Assembly: GCA_002682825.1 (NCBI GenBank)
Contig: NOKP01000018.1
Location: 933,783-997,782, forward strand
Direction of reading: 5' to 3'
From: Neonectria sp. B-13
Lineage: Eukaryota > Ascomycota > Sordariomycetes > Hypocreales > Nectriaceae
DNA: 64,000 bases
The position numbers were made by a program, and so were the translations under genes. Of the stretch, positions 36,301-47,828 are shown piece by piece (position 1 is the first letter of the stretch; every line of letters starts with the position of its first letter). Below the pieces are notes generated by a model. It worked only from the letters and a program-made list of their open reading frames with translations, was not told the DNA's origin and ran no database searches.

Positions 36301-36815
36301 CTCCGTGAAACACAGCAAGAGGCCAGCCCGAATTAGACCTTCCTTCGAGACCGTCTCGAGTTAGTCGGTCGTTTGGGGGCTCACTAACCATCTACCTGTG
36401 ATGTTTTTCAGCAGCGATGGAGAGCAATCTCCCATCCAGGCGCCACAATGGATCGGACTGAGGTAATAACATTCTTCTAGTTTCTATGTACAATATGTAT
36501 TTGTCCAATGTGTCCAAAGCGACTAATAACTCGGTGTCGTATGTCCGTGTGTCTAAACTAGAATGACATGAACTCTAGGAAATGCGCGAAAGGATTACGC
36601 GAGATGCACTTTGCCAATCCTCTCTGTCTCGGTCGTAATCCGTTTTGTTGCGTGTTGAGATTCTTCCATGTTTCCGGCGCGTTACCCCAGAATCCAATTC
36701 CCGTTGTCCGTCCTGCAGTGCAGTAGTGTGCATGCGAAATGGTTATTGACCAAACCCCCTTTTTCCCTGAACGGGACAAACGCGGTGTAATTTCTCCACT
36801 TCCTTGCTTCACGGG
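36301..36815. other. Intergenic, 3' flank of the membrane F-box gene
   Basis: About 500 bases, AT-richer near 36450-36550; nothing recognisable beyond the end of the coding relic. Confidence 0.5.
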
Positions 36816-38152
36816 TCACACATCCCAGGAGGGGCGAACGGGTTCTGGTCGAGGCGTAAACCACCATTTCCCCGGATATGTTTGCTCTACGATTTGCGGA
36901 TAGGTCCAAAAGACCAACACGGCCGTGATCTTGTACATGATCCGTTGCCCCAGCGTCAGGTCGGGCCGGTGGCGACGCCAAAGCTTGTACTCGGACACAA
37001 GGATCATGTTGCCAAGGACGTTGAGAAAGCGGAACCACCTACTTCGGTTGGTATGCGAACAGCTTGGGCTGGGAACTCGGGTTAGACTTACATGTTTAGG
37101 ACGATGAAGACTATGGTTGCAACGGCCTCTTTCGAGAAACCCTCTGGTGATCCAGGTGCGTCTCTGACGATGGCATACAAGGGAGGCACCCAGACAGCCA
37201 GGATGGCCAACTCCAGGAACAACGTGAAGTGGTAGGTCCTCAGCTCCTCGTTCCTCACCAGCGTCAAGCAAAACCCCCAAAGGGCCAGGAAGAAGTTAAC
37301 CTGCCACAGTTAGAAGTCAATCCTCTTGCATCCACCAACCGTGGTCGAACGAGATGGGGAACGCCTTACAATCGTCGGTGCCAGCACCATCGTCTCCTTG
37401 CGATAGAAGCTCCAACACAAGGCCGACCCCACGATTACAATCCCCCACTGCGCGCATCCCACCATGAAGAAGTAGAACAAAACCTTGTGGAACCTCCTGT
37501 AGCACCGGTGATGGAACTCGGGTTGATTCCAGGCAGACTCGCACGAGATCGGGGAACCGCACCACCGACACACCCACACGTAAGTGAAGTCACCCAGCGT
37601 GACTTTCGTCCCGACCATGAACCCCTTTCCCTTGACAACACAATCGAGGCACTCGCTGGCGAACGGATACCGCACGTTGTTCTCCGCTGGTCTCACAAGC
37701 CGGCCCCGAAGCGGGTCGTAGCAGAGGCACTGGTAGCACGTCGAGAGCAGCTCGTACTTGAGACTGGGGAAGAGCTCGCGAATCATCGGTTTGGTGATGT
37801 TGTCACGGAAGAAGTGACAGGTCCGGCGGAGGCGCTCCAGGTCGCCGAAGTTGAGATAGCGGAGGATCATGAATTGCAGCTCCATCGGGAGGTCGAGGAT
37901 GCGACTGAGTGCGATGATGTTCCCATGGCGATCGTGGCGGCCCGAGAGCGATATCAAAGCTGTCAATCCTTGGACGCTGCATTCCTCCAATCCGGCTTGC
38001 TTCCCAGCACAGCGGATGTGAGGCTGTACGCCGGCGACGTGATGCTCGGTGGGGGGCGGGAGTGTGGTCATGACGGCGGCATCGTTTGTGGACGCTGTTG
38101 TTTCACAAAGCACACGCCGTTGCATCAAGCGTCTCAACTTGTCCGCGGCCAT
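36816..38152 (-). CDS. F-box protein with Cys-rich segment and membrane helices
   Basis: Three exons, 38152-37370, 37300-37092 and 37038-36816, with introns of 69 and 53 nt, give about 404 residues. An F-box lies at about 86-125 (LDLPMELQFMILRYLNFGDL, then RRTCHFF). Residues about 139-217 hold paired cysteines (CYQCLC, CLDC, CRWCG, then single C) that look zinc-binding. Then come several hydrophobic helices: VLFYFFMVGCAQWGIVIVGS, VNFFLALWGFCLTLV, FTLFLELAILAVWVPP, AVATIVFIVLNM and KITAVLVFWTYP. Inference: a membrane-anchored SCF adaptor; the F-box would recruit Skp1. The N-terminal 80 residues are poorly structured, so a downstream start such as the methionine near residue 28 is possible. A 406-codon frame exists on the opposite strand but is a shadow. 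Confidence 0.75.
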
Positions 38153-39034
38153 CTCCTCCTGCTTTCCAAAACGTTCAATATGTACGCTGAGTTGCGATCT
38201 CAGGACCAGCCGTCAGGGGCCTCCAAACTCAGTATCGCCCGCCCGTACGCATCTTCAGAAGCCGATGTGCAAGACTTCAAGAAACCCAGCAACGAAATCA
38301 CAATGGTTATATCGAACAAAAGATATCAGGCTGAGGTGAGAGGTGGGAGGCGTCGCTGCTTCGGAGTACAGTCAGACAATGGGCTGATGGTGCAGCATCC
38401 AATGACGCCGATGCTTTCGACTTATTCCCAGACACGGACAGGAGCCTAGCGCTGATGGAAGTGTACCCCGCCAACGATCATGTGAAAGCTGGACTGGGCG
38501 TGGCGCGACAAATTCGCTCGTATTGAGGAGGTAATTGTCGTAAAAGCATGAGCAAAAGCGTGGCAAATAGCTGTATGGAATGGGGGTATGTTAGATCTTG
38601 AAGAGAAGCCGAGAACCGTCGCGTAAAGTCCGCGAGTCAATGACGATGCTAGTGTAGGAGATACACCAAAGGTCTAGACCAGCCGATCCGTAGATCCACA
38701 GCAAGGCTGACACGATATCTCACGGTAAGGTCTAGGGTAGCTAAAATGAGTATTGCATGTGGTTACTCCATGTGTCAATAGAGAAAGAAGGAAAGAAAGA
38801 AGGAGTTAATTGAAGTTTTTAGAAACACAAACGAAGCTAGTTATCAAGCCTTATGCTCTCAATCTGATATCCTTCTAGCGGATCACGAAACGGCATCTCA
38901 AATCCTAATTTGGTGTTTTTGAAAGAACAAAATCACAATAACAAATCTATTCGGCACTTGTTCGATGACCATGCGACGACACATTTACAGATCATGACAA
39001 ATATAAGCTGCAACATGGTATACTGACGTCAAAG
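38153..39034. other. Intergenic, F-box promoter and RdRP 3' flank
   Basis: About 880 bases between two minus-strand genes. A purine-rich GAAAGAAGGAAAG run lies near 38780-38805, followed by an AT-rich part at 38810-38990. No gene seen. Confidence 0.5.
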
Positions 39035-42000
39035 CTACCGCATAGGCAGGTTCATAGTTTTGCCACCTCCCCGTCCGACTCCCACATACCCACCGGCAGT
39101 GCTGACGTTCATATGCTGCACCAGTGCGTTGAGCTCTTTGACCAGACAGCACGCCGCCACCACCCGGAAGCTGCGAAGCGCACCGGTGCCATGGTAGAGA
39201 GGAGATGCGCCAGCATCTTTGATACAGCCAATCGCTAAACACGCCCAGCACAGCTCAATCGCGGACTCTCTTCCATGTGCCACACTCAAGTTTGATGCGG
39301 TGTCATCGTTGCCCATCCCTCGATCTCGGATCAGTTTGACCATCCATGTCATGACGCGATTGATCTCTTCCTTGAGCTTGATTGATGAATCGCGTTGCCT
39401 TCGAGTCTGCCCGCCTCGCTTGTTCAGGATGAACCCACAGAAGACTTCCACTTCTGTCAGCGGTGATCGAGGGTTCTCTGCGTAATCGAACATGAGGTTG
39501 CTGATCGAAGTATCGTACCTAGAAGGATATCAACAGGAGACTTCCTGGGTATTCTCGTCGACTTACAGGTTACGAATTTTCCATGCCTCTTGAGACTTGC
39601 GCTCCCAATCGATATCAAGGTCGTACTTGTTAAGCCTAGCCTCCACTAGGCCGAGTAGCTGATCCCACACTGATGGGCCACCGGTCGGGATATTTCTCTG
39701 GATGTTCTCAGCCCAGATCTTCTTTTCGTCCACGTTCCGAAACAGGCGACCTAATATTCTTTCAGACAGGTAATATTTGTGCTTTGCACTTGTCATGGTG
39801 GCGCCATCGTCGTCATCTTCAGCATCATTGATGAACCCAATCTGACCAAGATCATAAACTTCCAGAGGTGGTGCTGTGGCTAGGCTGTGAAATGCCCATT
39901 AGTACGCTCAAGGTTGCATACTCATAGGACGGGATATTAAATAGACTTACAAGTCGGGACGGAAACGTGGAGCGCGGGGCAGCTTGGAAAAAGAGACTGG
40001 GATACCGGTTTTTGAGAAGTCAACTGCAGTGGAATGCATATTAGCCAGAATGACGCAATCGTGGTCGAGTGTTCCTTCGTCCCTCGCGTCTGCCAATATA
40101 ACGTGTCGCGTCGCAATAACCCCAAGGAGATCCGTTTTCATGAAATCGATGAAGAAGTCAGTAATATCATCGCGAGTCACAGGTCGAACTAGTGATACTG
40201 GCGTCACCCTCGGATAGTCTGCTGGTGAGAATACCCTCTTGGGAATTGCGTTCTGATCCCAGATGATGTTGTAGAGATCGCCGTCGAGATCTCCTCCACT
40301 CAACTGACTTGGAAGATCGCGTGAACCTTTTTGACTGAACACGATGCAATTTTGAAGATCGCGAAGTGGATGATCACGGGGAGGTGTCACCATCTGAGCT
40401 ACCCGTACGTCTCCAGGATGGAGAGCTGGGGAGCGGGTAACAATGACCTGTCCATCTTCCAGGGACTCATTGATGCGCTGCTTGCTGCTATTCCGTGTCT
40501 TGTCATAGGTGACATAAACTTGGTTCTCCTTAAGAAATCCTGTCTCGTCCATGATGCCGAAAAGGGTCACGCCCTGTTCGATGGGTATTCGGGCCTTGTG
40601 CTTCAACAGTCGTAGCTCTTGAAGGACCACGTGGTCAACGGCTGATTTCATGAAGCTGTCGCGTCGATAATCGATGCCCATATTGGCTAGCTGAGTAACA
40701 AGCTTGGGAAAGCCCATGTTGACGCCGATTGACTGGCGCTGCAGAAAGGCGCTTGTGTTGGCAGCGTTGGCTGTAACAGCCCGAAAGACGTCCAGGGCCT
40801 TTTTTTGCATGTCAAGGAACCATTCATCCTCCGTTCCCATGTCCTCTAGAATCTTGATCATCTGGCGATTGAGGAAGAGTCGGAGGGGCTTGGAGGACGT
40901 GTCGCAAATGCCCAACTCTGTGAGGTCGTTGCTGGAAAATTTCATCATTGATTCCTTCCGCAAACAAATGACTCTGCCATCCAGTCGCGCGTCCAAGGAA
41001 AGCATTCCCTTGTATCCGCCTAGACGGATCTGGAGACAGGTCGGTACCCCGGATTGTATGGGAAGGTGTGGCCAAATTTGTTCCAGGGCCTCCCAGGATA
41101 TGGTTCCCACCCCATCGCTGAAAATTCGAGATCCGTCGGCGGACTTCACGTCTGGAATCTGAAGAATCCTGATACCGCATTCAGTGAGAGAAATCGCATA
41201 CGGGGTCTCTGAGAACGCCTGTCCGATGCGGGCAGCGCATTTTGCCGGGACGCGAATGTTCTTGAAGTCGCCGAGAGAGGATAGAATTGTGTTGTAGTCT
41301 TGCAGTTTGTGTTCAGCGTAGAAAGGAGCCACGAACCAAACTGAATGCGATCGAAGTGACGAATGAGAAAACCCCAAGAAAGAAAAGCTTCTGCCAGCAA
41401 TACATAGTCCATGATTCAACACTTCCTTATACCGTAGGAATATCTGTTCGTTGGACACCTGTGGGTTGAAGGCTAGGCCCTGCCCATCTTCATCACAAAA
41501 CGTAACACGTAGAAAGTAGTCGTTGTGGTTTGGAAACATTCGCAAGACCCTGTTTCTGCTCTCTGCCTCTGGACCGGTGAGGAGAACACGAGTGGGCGTG
41601 ACTATGGCTTTAAAAACCCAGGCTTGGTGGCTCGGTATCTTGATACCATAGATTCGATCTCTTTGCGGATTGTCGTTCCGGGCGTCAAACTCCGCATCCA
41701 TGACCTTACTCATGAATTCAACGGTGTCAAGTTCGGCGGGGTTTGTCCCTGGGCACGGATAAGGGATCCTGTGGAGTAGTTGCTTCATAGCATCAGTCGT
41801 CACCGGAAATGCAACTTCTTTCTTGACAGAGTCGATTGAAACACGCTCCATGATCTCCAGTAACTTATATGCGCCCATCGGTTGTAAGTAATTGTTGCGG
41901 ACAAGAGCCTCGACTTGGAAAAGCAGAGGAAATGGCAGGGAACCCGACGACCAGAGAGTTCTAATTTTGACGTCGAATCCGTGCTGGTAGTTAGGCCCAC

Positions 42001-42901
42001 CACCCCCTTTAACAGGAATATGGTCATGGGTGACTCCTAAGACATCTCGTCGCTTGAGAAGGCTGATGAGTTTGGTAAAATCATTCTTATCAGGAAGAGT
42101 GATTCGGTATACCAGATTGGTTGGCATGTGGATTGACAGTGGCCCCCATACACGCGAGTGCGGAACCCGCTCCCATTTCGTCGGACCTGTTGATAGGGGC
42201 ATAGGTTCGTACATTCTTGGCGGTTCCGTCAGAATTAGAGTAAGAGAGATACCTCTGCTATCAGCGATGAAGTCCAGGATGGTGTGGTTGTAAAACTCCA
42301 GGCGGGTGCATGATGAGTAAAACTGTGAACCCGGAACAGCGTGTATTGTAATTGATAGCAGTTTTTGAGTGAAGGTGGCACTGCCTCTGAACAGACTGGG
42401 CATTCCGGTGCGCTCTAAGAACGCCAGGGTGTTGTTGTTTTCATCGAAGACATTATGGCCACACCCGATACTGGTGATCCAGAACGATGGAATAGGCTCC
42501 TGTGGATCATGTTGTTTCGATGGCTGACTTTGTTTTTCGCGCTTTTGTTTGAGATGGGATATCGTGTGTTTGTCGACTGCGCGCCGGCTCCTCTCTGCAA
42601 AGACCGGCGTCACGAGAATGTATAGTCGGGCGATGTCCCGAACCTTGACTCGAGGTCCGAGTAAGCCGTTCGGGTGGGCATTTTCGTTGCCAGGGCGCGG
42701 CTTTCCCTTGACCTTCTCATGGCGCTCTAGGAATTTCTGCCCCTCAGAGACTTCAAGGAACTTGATCCAAGCTTGGGTCTTTCGTCGAGGCTTATCGCAC
42801 ATCCAGTCGAGAATTCCGAGAGCGTTCATGAGCGGATGAAGCTCATGTGCCAAGGTATCGTCGGTTAGGTCTTGCGGGACGTTTCTCAGGAAGACTTCCA
42901 T
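39035..42901 (-). CDS. RNA-dependent RNA polymerase (RNA silencing, RDR type)
   Basis: Three exons, 42901-39951, 39884-39567 and 39518-39035, with introns of 66 and 48 nt, give about 1250 residues. The N-terminus is RRM-like (MEVFLRNVPQDLTDDTLAHE). The catalytic half contains the diagnostic loop SGGDLDGDLYNIIWD with the metal-binding aspartates at about 871-875, preceded by SDGVGTISWEALEQIWP, GYKGMLSLDARLDGR and GVTLFGIMDETGFLKENQVY, all typical of eukaryotic RDRs. Family knowledge: these enzymes make double-stranded RNA from single-stranded templates for Dicer, in quelling, meiotic silencing or antiviral defence. Which paralog (QDE-1, SAD-1 or RRP-3 class) cannot be decided by eye; the N-terminal RRM-like part favours the SAD-1/Rdp1 group. 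All catalytic residues appear intact. It is divergent from the EthD-hydrolase gene. Confidence 0.93.
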
Positions 42902-43908
42902 CGTCGCGAGATTGGGAGTTCATCCCGGGAAGATAAAAAGGAGGAGCCGTGAAGGTCGAGGCAGAGGATAAGCAAATTGTGAGGAGTCGGGTTGCAAGTG
43001 AGCTGTAGTGGGAAGGCAAGTGAAGCGCATCGTACAACCATACTAGTATGCTCCTACCCAGTCACCTGACTCGGCATCCTGCATGCATCAACCAGCACCC
43101 GCGTTATACTACTAGTATTCATCATGAAACTGAGCAGGGTGTGGCAAGTGAGGGGGGGCTGAGCTCATATGGCTGTGGGCGGCGAGTTTGACTGGCTGAG
43201 ATGTTTCCAAAGGGATTTTCGACCACTCAGATTGATCAACCTCCAAAGTCGGGTAGCACATGATGGAGCGCGTGACGGGCTGTACTACAGAATGCTGGAA
43301 TATGTCGGAATTTTTGCGGCTGCATCGATAGAACGCCTAAGCGAGCAGAGGAATTGCCGATGCTATCCTTCGTGTGTAACTTGATATTTTGCTGGCGGGC
43401 AGTGGACGTGCTTGGTCAACGAGCAAGTGTTGGACCAACTGCGCGATACGGAACGGTGCTTGCAACAACGTTCTGGTATGGGAAAGCGTAACCAGATGAT
43501 CTTGTAAGAAGAGAGAATTATCAAGTTAAAATATTTTCCCCCATCTACTCACAGTGAAGTTTGTCCTCGTGCATTGGCCTGCATTGTCTCGGTGAGCCTA
43601 AAGTAGTTCATCGGTGTCTAGACTAAACCCTGCAGGTCAAGGTGAGGCTCGGTGAGCTGCGGGGTAAATGTTTAAACACTTCCCCGTCCACATCCCGATT
43701 GCATCTGCCGAGCCGAATCGCGTCGCTGCCATTGACGGTTCCACCCGCTACCATGGAAATCTCTCTTCCGGCGCCCTCGGCGCGAAACCTCTTCTATCTC
43801 ATTTTTGTCCTTGAAGCGACCTCTTCTATTCTCTCCGATTTCCTCCCAGATCTGATTCCCCTGCTCTCGAGCCTTACCCCGCCATCACGATAAACGACCG
43901 GTTACATC
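42902..43908. promoter_or_regulatory. Divergent promoter, RdRP / EthD-hydrolase
   Basis: About 1 kb between divergent start codons. It contains two TACTAGTA palindromes (43041-43048 and 43110-43117), the first inside a perfect 12-bp palindrome at 43039-43050. The part near 43660-43900 is pyrimidine-rich and probably the leader of the plus-strand gene. Confidence 0.5.
43039..43050. promoter_or_regulatory. 12-bp perfect palindrome CATACTAGTATG
   Basis: Self-complementary dodecamer in the divergent promoter, with a second copy of its core TACTAGTA 69 bases downstream. It could be a binding site for a dimeric regulator; nothing more is visible. Confidence 0.35.
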
Positions 43909-45522
43909 ATGTCGACGCCTGGGATGCTGTACGTGACGATGCAACCCAAGCCTGGGTTGTCTCTGGATCAGTTTCACGAATGGTACAACAACGAGCACGG
44001 CCCGACCCGCCTGCGTCTACCCCAGATCTTCTCCAACGGGCTGCGATACAAGGCCACCGACGGACTGGAGCCTACTTTTCTCGCTGCGTACGACGTGACA
44101 TCCATGTCACACCTCGAGACTGAGACATACCTGACTCTACGCGCAAACCGATCTCAAAGGGAGGCAGAGACCATTGGACAGGTCGACGTGAAGCGCTTCT
44201 TCTTTGACCTGGTTCACACCAAGGAGGCGTCGCAGTTTGTCCCGCTCGAGAAACTCACAGACAAGGAGGCCGAGGGCATTCAGACTACTGCCGTTGATAT
44301 CACGCTGAAAGACGTAGAAGGCGCCGGAGAGCAGTACCAGAAGTGGCTTATTGAGGAACACATCGAGATGATTGCCAAGGTTCCCGGCTGGCTGCGCTCG
44401 CGCGTCTTCAAGACGTCTTACCTCGAGGGTGCGAGCAAGACGACTTACTACGCGCTCCACGATTATGCCAAGGAAAATGGCCAGGGCGGACCAGAGCACA
44501 AGGCTTCCATGGACACTCCTTGGCGAACCCAGGTCTTTGACAAGTACGTCGCAGCCAAAGGCCGACGGACCTACTCTCTCTTTTATGTTTTTGGGCCCGC
44601 CCCCCGCGAACTCTCTTCGCTGTCAAGACTACCTTCGACAGCGGGTTTCACCTCAGCCGACTCGAAGAACATTACAATTCCAGGGCCCAATGGAGCGATC
44701 ATCTCCTACGTTACCGCCCCGGACTCTCTCGCGATTCCGTACCACCTGGAGGGCAACCCTGAGCCCGGGGCACCTACCGTCGCTTTCAGCAACTCCCTGT
44801 TGACGTCTCTCAACATGTGGGACCCATTCGTGGAAATCCTCAAGCGAGAACGCCCTGATCTGCGAATCCTGCGATACGACACCCGTGGACGTCACGCAAT
44901 GCCCCAGCCACCAGTTGCAGCTACCCTCGACACCCTAGTTGAGGATATACGAACCGTGCTCGATGCTTTGCGAATCACCAAGCTTCATGCACTGATTGGA
45001 GTCTCAATGGGTGGTGCAACCACTCTCAGCTTTGCGCTCACTCACCCGGACCGTCTTGGCAAGTTCATTGCTTGCGACTTCAACACAACGTCAAGCGCCG
45101 CGAACACGCAGGCGTGGAAAGACCGCACAGCAATTGCTGAAGAGGACAGCGGAAAGGGAATAAGCAAACTCGCAGGCCAAACCGTGCCCCGTTGGTTTCA
45201 TCCCCTAACCATGGAGAACAAGACCGATACTGTTAAATGGATGACGGACATGGTCGCCGCCAACAGTGTAGAAGGCTTCAAATACAGCTGCACTGCGCTC
45301 TGGGACTACGATCTGAAGCCTAAAATGGGCAGCTGTGCGGTCCCCGGACTGTTGGTTGTGGGCGACGGTGATGCGAAGGGCGCTCTTGTCAAAGCCATGG
45401 ATGGATTCAAGGGGTTGCTGGGTAGCAATGGAGCGGAACTTAGAATTGTTCCTGACGCTGGCCATCTACCAATGTGTGAAGACCCCAACGCCTTTTGGGA
45501 AGCTATTCGCGACTTTTTGTAG
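43909..45522 (+). CDS. EthD-like / alpha-beta-hydrolase fusion (enol-lactonase-like)
   Basis: A single 537-residue frame without introns. The N-terminal 215 residues hold two EthD/dimeric alpha-beta-barrel repeats (MLYVTMQPKPGLSLDQFHEW, YNNEHGPTRLRLP; then YQKWLIEEHIEMIAKVPGW). The C-terminal half is an alpha/beta hydrolase like 3-oxoadipate enol-lactonase (PcaD): IPYHLEGNPEPGAPTV, the nucleophile elbow GVSMGG with S366, a likely acid at D486 in VVGDGDAKGA, and H519 in DAGHLPM. All three triad residues are in place. Inference: a ring-cleavage or lactone-hydrolysing enzyme in aromatic-compound catabolism or secondary metabolism; EthD modules often bind or help form polycyclic substrates. No signal peptide, so cytosolic. 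Physical partners for a catabolic cluster are not seen nearby. The true substrate is unknown. Confidence 0.85.
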   Translation: MSTPGMLYVTMQPKPGLSLDQFHEWYNNEHGPTRLRLPQIFSNGLRYKATDGLEPTFLAAYDVTSMSHLETETYLTLRANRSQREAETIGQVDVKRFFFDLVHTKEASQFVPLEKLTDKEAEGIQTTAVDITLKDVEGAGEQYQKWLIEEHIEMIAKVPGWLRSRVFKTSYLEGASKTTYYALHDYAKENGQGGPEHKASMDTPWRTQVFDKYVAAKGRRTYSLFYVFGPAPRELSSLSRLPSTAGFTSADSKNITIPGPNGAIISYVTAPDSLAIPYHLEGNPEPGAPTVAFSNSLLTSLNMWDPFVEILKRERPDLRILRYDTRGRHAMPQPPVAATLDTLVEDIRTVLDALRITKLHALIGVSMGGATTLSFALTHPDRLGKFIACDFNTTSSAANTQAWKDRTAIAEEDSGKGISKLAGQTVPRWFHPLTMENKTDTVKWMTDMVAANSVEGFKYSCTALWDYDLKPKMGSCAVPGLLVVGDGDAKGALVKAMDGFKGLLGSNGAELRIVPDAGHLPMCEDPNAFWEAIRDFL

Positions 45523-45841
45523 ATTTAGATATCACAACACTCATATAATACGATGAGTCTACTGGCCGCAGTTCATCTAATCTCATAAAAGCGAGCTTCC
45601 ACGACAGGATTTGAAGACCACTCTCAAACCTTTCCTGTATTATTTTCAAGAATTATTGAATCTGGTGGGATGTGCTAGACATCGCATGTGGTTGTGTTGT
45701 CTACTGTGTACTATGAACTATGTTGCTTTCATCTATCTGAGAGGATGTTGACAGAAGGTAGAAGCCTTTGAAATCTCTGATGGGATATGAATGCTTTGTT
45801 TCTGAGAAGAGGAGTTTCATGAGTTTGTTGTGTACTGAGCA
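45523..45841. other. Short convergent intergenic region
   Basis: About 320 bases of AT-rich 3' flank shared by two convergent genes; no other feature seen. Confidence 0.5.
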
Positions 45842-46975
45842 CTATTTCCGAGAATACCCCCCCGTATACGTTCCTATCTGTGGTGAATTCACATCATCCA
45901 CGACTCTTTCATGATTTACAGTTATGTTTCTACCCGACGCAACTGCTTCACGCTTTGTCCCATGCTGAGCTCTTATTGAAATGTTAGGTTGCCATTCGCC
46001 GAGGATAAATTTGACCTCATTTCCGTTCACTCGTGTGCTTTGGTGGATAGTGAGCGGGTACGGTGAGCGGTGCTGCTCCCCGAAGGCGTAGCAAGCACTG
46101 TTGCTCAAGTCCGCCGCGTAGATGGGAAGAACGTAAAATGATAACTTGGAAACCTGTGACAGGCTGACCTTAGAAAACATAGACATTGCAGTCGTGTGCA
46201 TGGCTGTGCTGGCCAGAGACGTCATGGATCGGCGGTTCCTGATGGTGCGACTGTATACCCGAGACCGCTGCAGGTCCCGTTCAAAGGTAGGCACTTCTAT
46301 ATCCATGACCATGGGACCTAGTGGTCGTGCAGAAAGAGACCCTATGCGCATGGGAAAATAGGCATCGGCAGTAGTATGATACTCGACTTCGAACCTCTTC
46401 ATTCTCATATCCAAGTCTTGGTTCTTCTTAAGAACTTGTTCAACAAGATTGGAGAGCTGCCGGGTCGATGCCTCTGCTTCCTGCATCAGTTGACTGAAGT
46501 TAAGTTAGACAAATCTCTTGAATAGTGATGGGTGGATTCGCACGAACCATTGCAAGATGGATAGCATCAAGGTCAACGACGACTTGTGATTTTGTAGCTG
46601 CTGAACGATGGCCGCAAGCTTGGTCTCATGTCTCGCCCACTTCAAGCGATCGAAGACTGACATATCGGCGCCCACATTTATATCGTCGATGATGAGCTGC
46701 AATTCCGAGTACGTGGTAACGCAACCGGTCAAGGTTGTGAGTACATGTTCAAGCAGAATGAGCGATCCCCGCTCCACTGATATCTCCGCGGGACCGGAAA
46801 TGTACTCCTGTAGGGAAGTGGTCGCGGCTTTGATGCCTGTTATCTCCATGACAAGACTCCGAGCTACTTGGGGAGCATCATTCACGCTGCTCGTTAAGGT
46901 GGATAGAAATGTTGTAATCTTTGCTCCAGCTGCGAGGAGTCCGACGACTGAGGCTGCAACAGACAATGGGTCCAT
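45842..46975 (-). CDS. Small protein with fungal STAND N-terminal (Helo-like) domain
   Basis: Two exons, 46975-46548 and 46493-45842, with a 54-nt intron, give about 359 residues. The start MDPLSVAASVVGLLAAGAK is the hallmark opening of the helical N-terminal domain found at the head of many fungal STAND (NLR-like) proteins. Helical residues continue to about 145 (KLAAIVQQLQNHKSSLTLML), the splice restores LSILQC, then a coiled-coil-like EAEASTRQLSNLVEQVLKKN. The rest (about 180-359) is a less defined Ser/Arg-rich region that ends in a Gly/Tyr/Asn-rich tail. There is no NACHT or ankyrin part. Family knowledge: HeLo-like domains can be membrane-active cell-death effectors, while related domains are only signalling modules; which applies here is unknown. 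It lies head-to-head with the NACHT-ankyrin gene. Confidence 0.75.
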
Positions 46976-47828
46976 CACTTTCGACGGGCTGTGAATAGAA
47001 GAGAGATAAGATGCAGCGCCGGTTGATGAAACAAGATATTGGGACAAGTAGGTATCAAGAGGGGCTGTCGCCTTATAAGGCTGCTGGGAAGAGTGGTGCG
47101 CCTTGCTGGCTCTTGGGACTTCGCCTCGTCGCCTCGTCGCCTCGGTTAACTGCTGGTGGCTGCACATCAACCGCACATCTCACAGCGGGACAGAAGCCCT
47201 TACACCAACACTGATCAAAATACTCATCGAGAACTAGCAATACTAATGCTGAGTATATGTATTAGAGGCCCATAGAGAGCCTGGCAGGCCGCGAGTTGAG
47301 TTACCAGTACTCAGTAACTACGGACCATTTCTGTTCATCCATCGCGAGTCTCTTGAGATATCTTGATAAATGAAGCATCTATCACATCACTCTAGTCTTC
47401 CCTTGACCTGTCTTGCCTTTTGCTGACTGCTTTTGCCTACCTAAGGCGATGCTCAAATATTTTCGTATTTTATTCTGATACTGAAATTTCTGTATCAGGT
47501 CAATTGGATTAAGCTGGCTCTGATACAGTTCGTCAGCTCACAGATTGGGCGTAGGCTTCATCAGCCCTACGCCTATCTAAGCAAAATACAGGGAGGGACC
47601 ATGCCGTCCGAACGCAGAGTGGATGAAACGCGAAGGCGCCCCCGCAGCATTTCCCCCTCGATTTCACCTTTTCTGCACGAGCCTTTGCGCTCTCGTAAGA
47701 AATATCGACACTCGCCTTCTCTTACGTAGTGCCAGCTGATCCCCGATTCGAAATTATTTTGAGATTCGTAACAAGCGCCTTCAAGCCGAATCGCCGGTCC
47801 GCGGCACTTCAAGGGACAAGCTGGTAAC
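46976..47828. promoter_or_regulatory. Divergent promoter of the STAND-domain gene pair
   Basis: About 850 bases between two divergent start codons. AT-rich at 47430-47520. No further gene is visible; the frames here are leader or promoter. Confidence 0.5.

Noticed and set aside
37229..38449. 406-codon open frame on the plus strand
   Set aside because: It lies opposite the membrane F-box gene, whose frame, introns and domains are convincing; the plus-strand translation has no domain and would cross the other gene's introns without sense.
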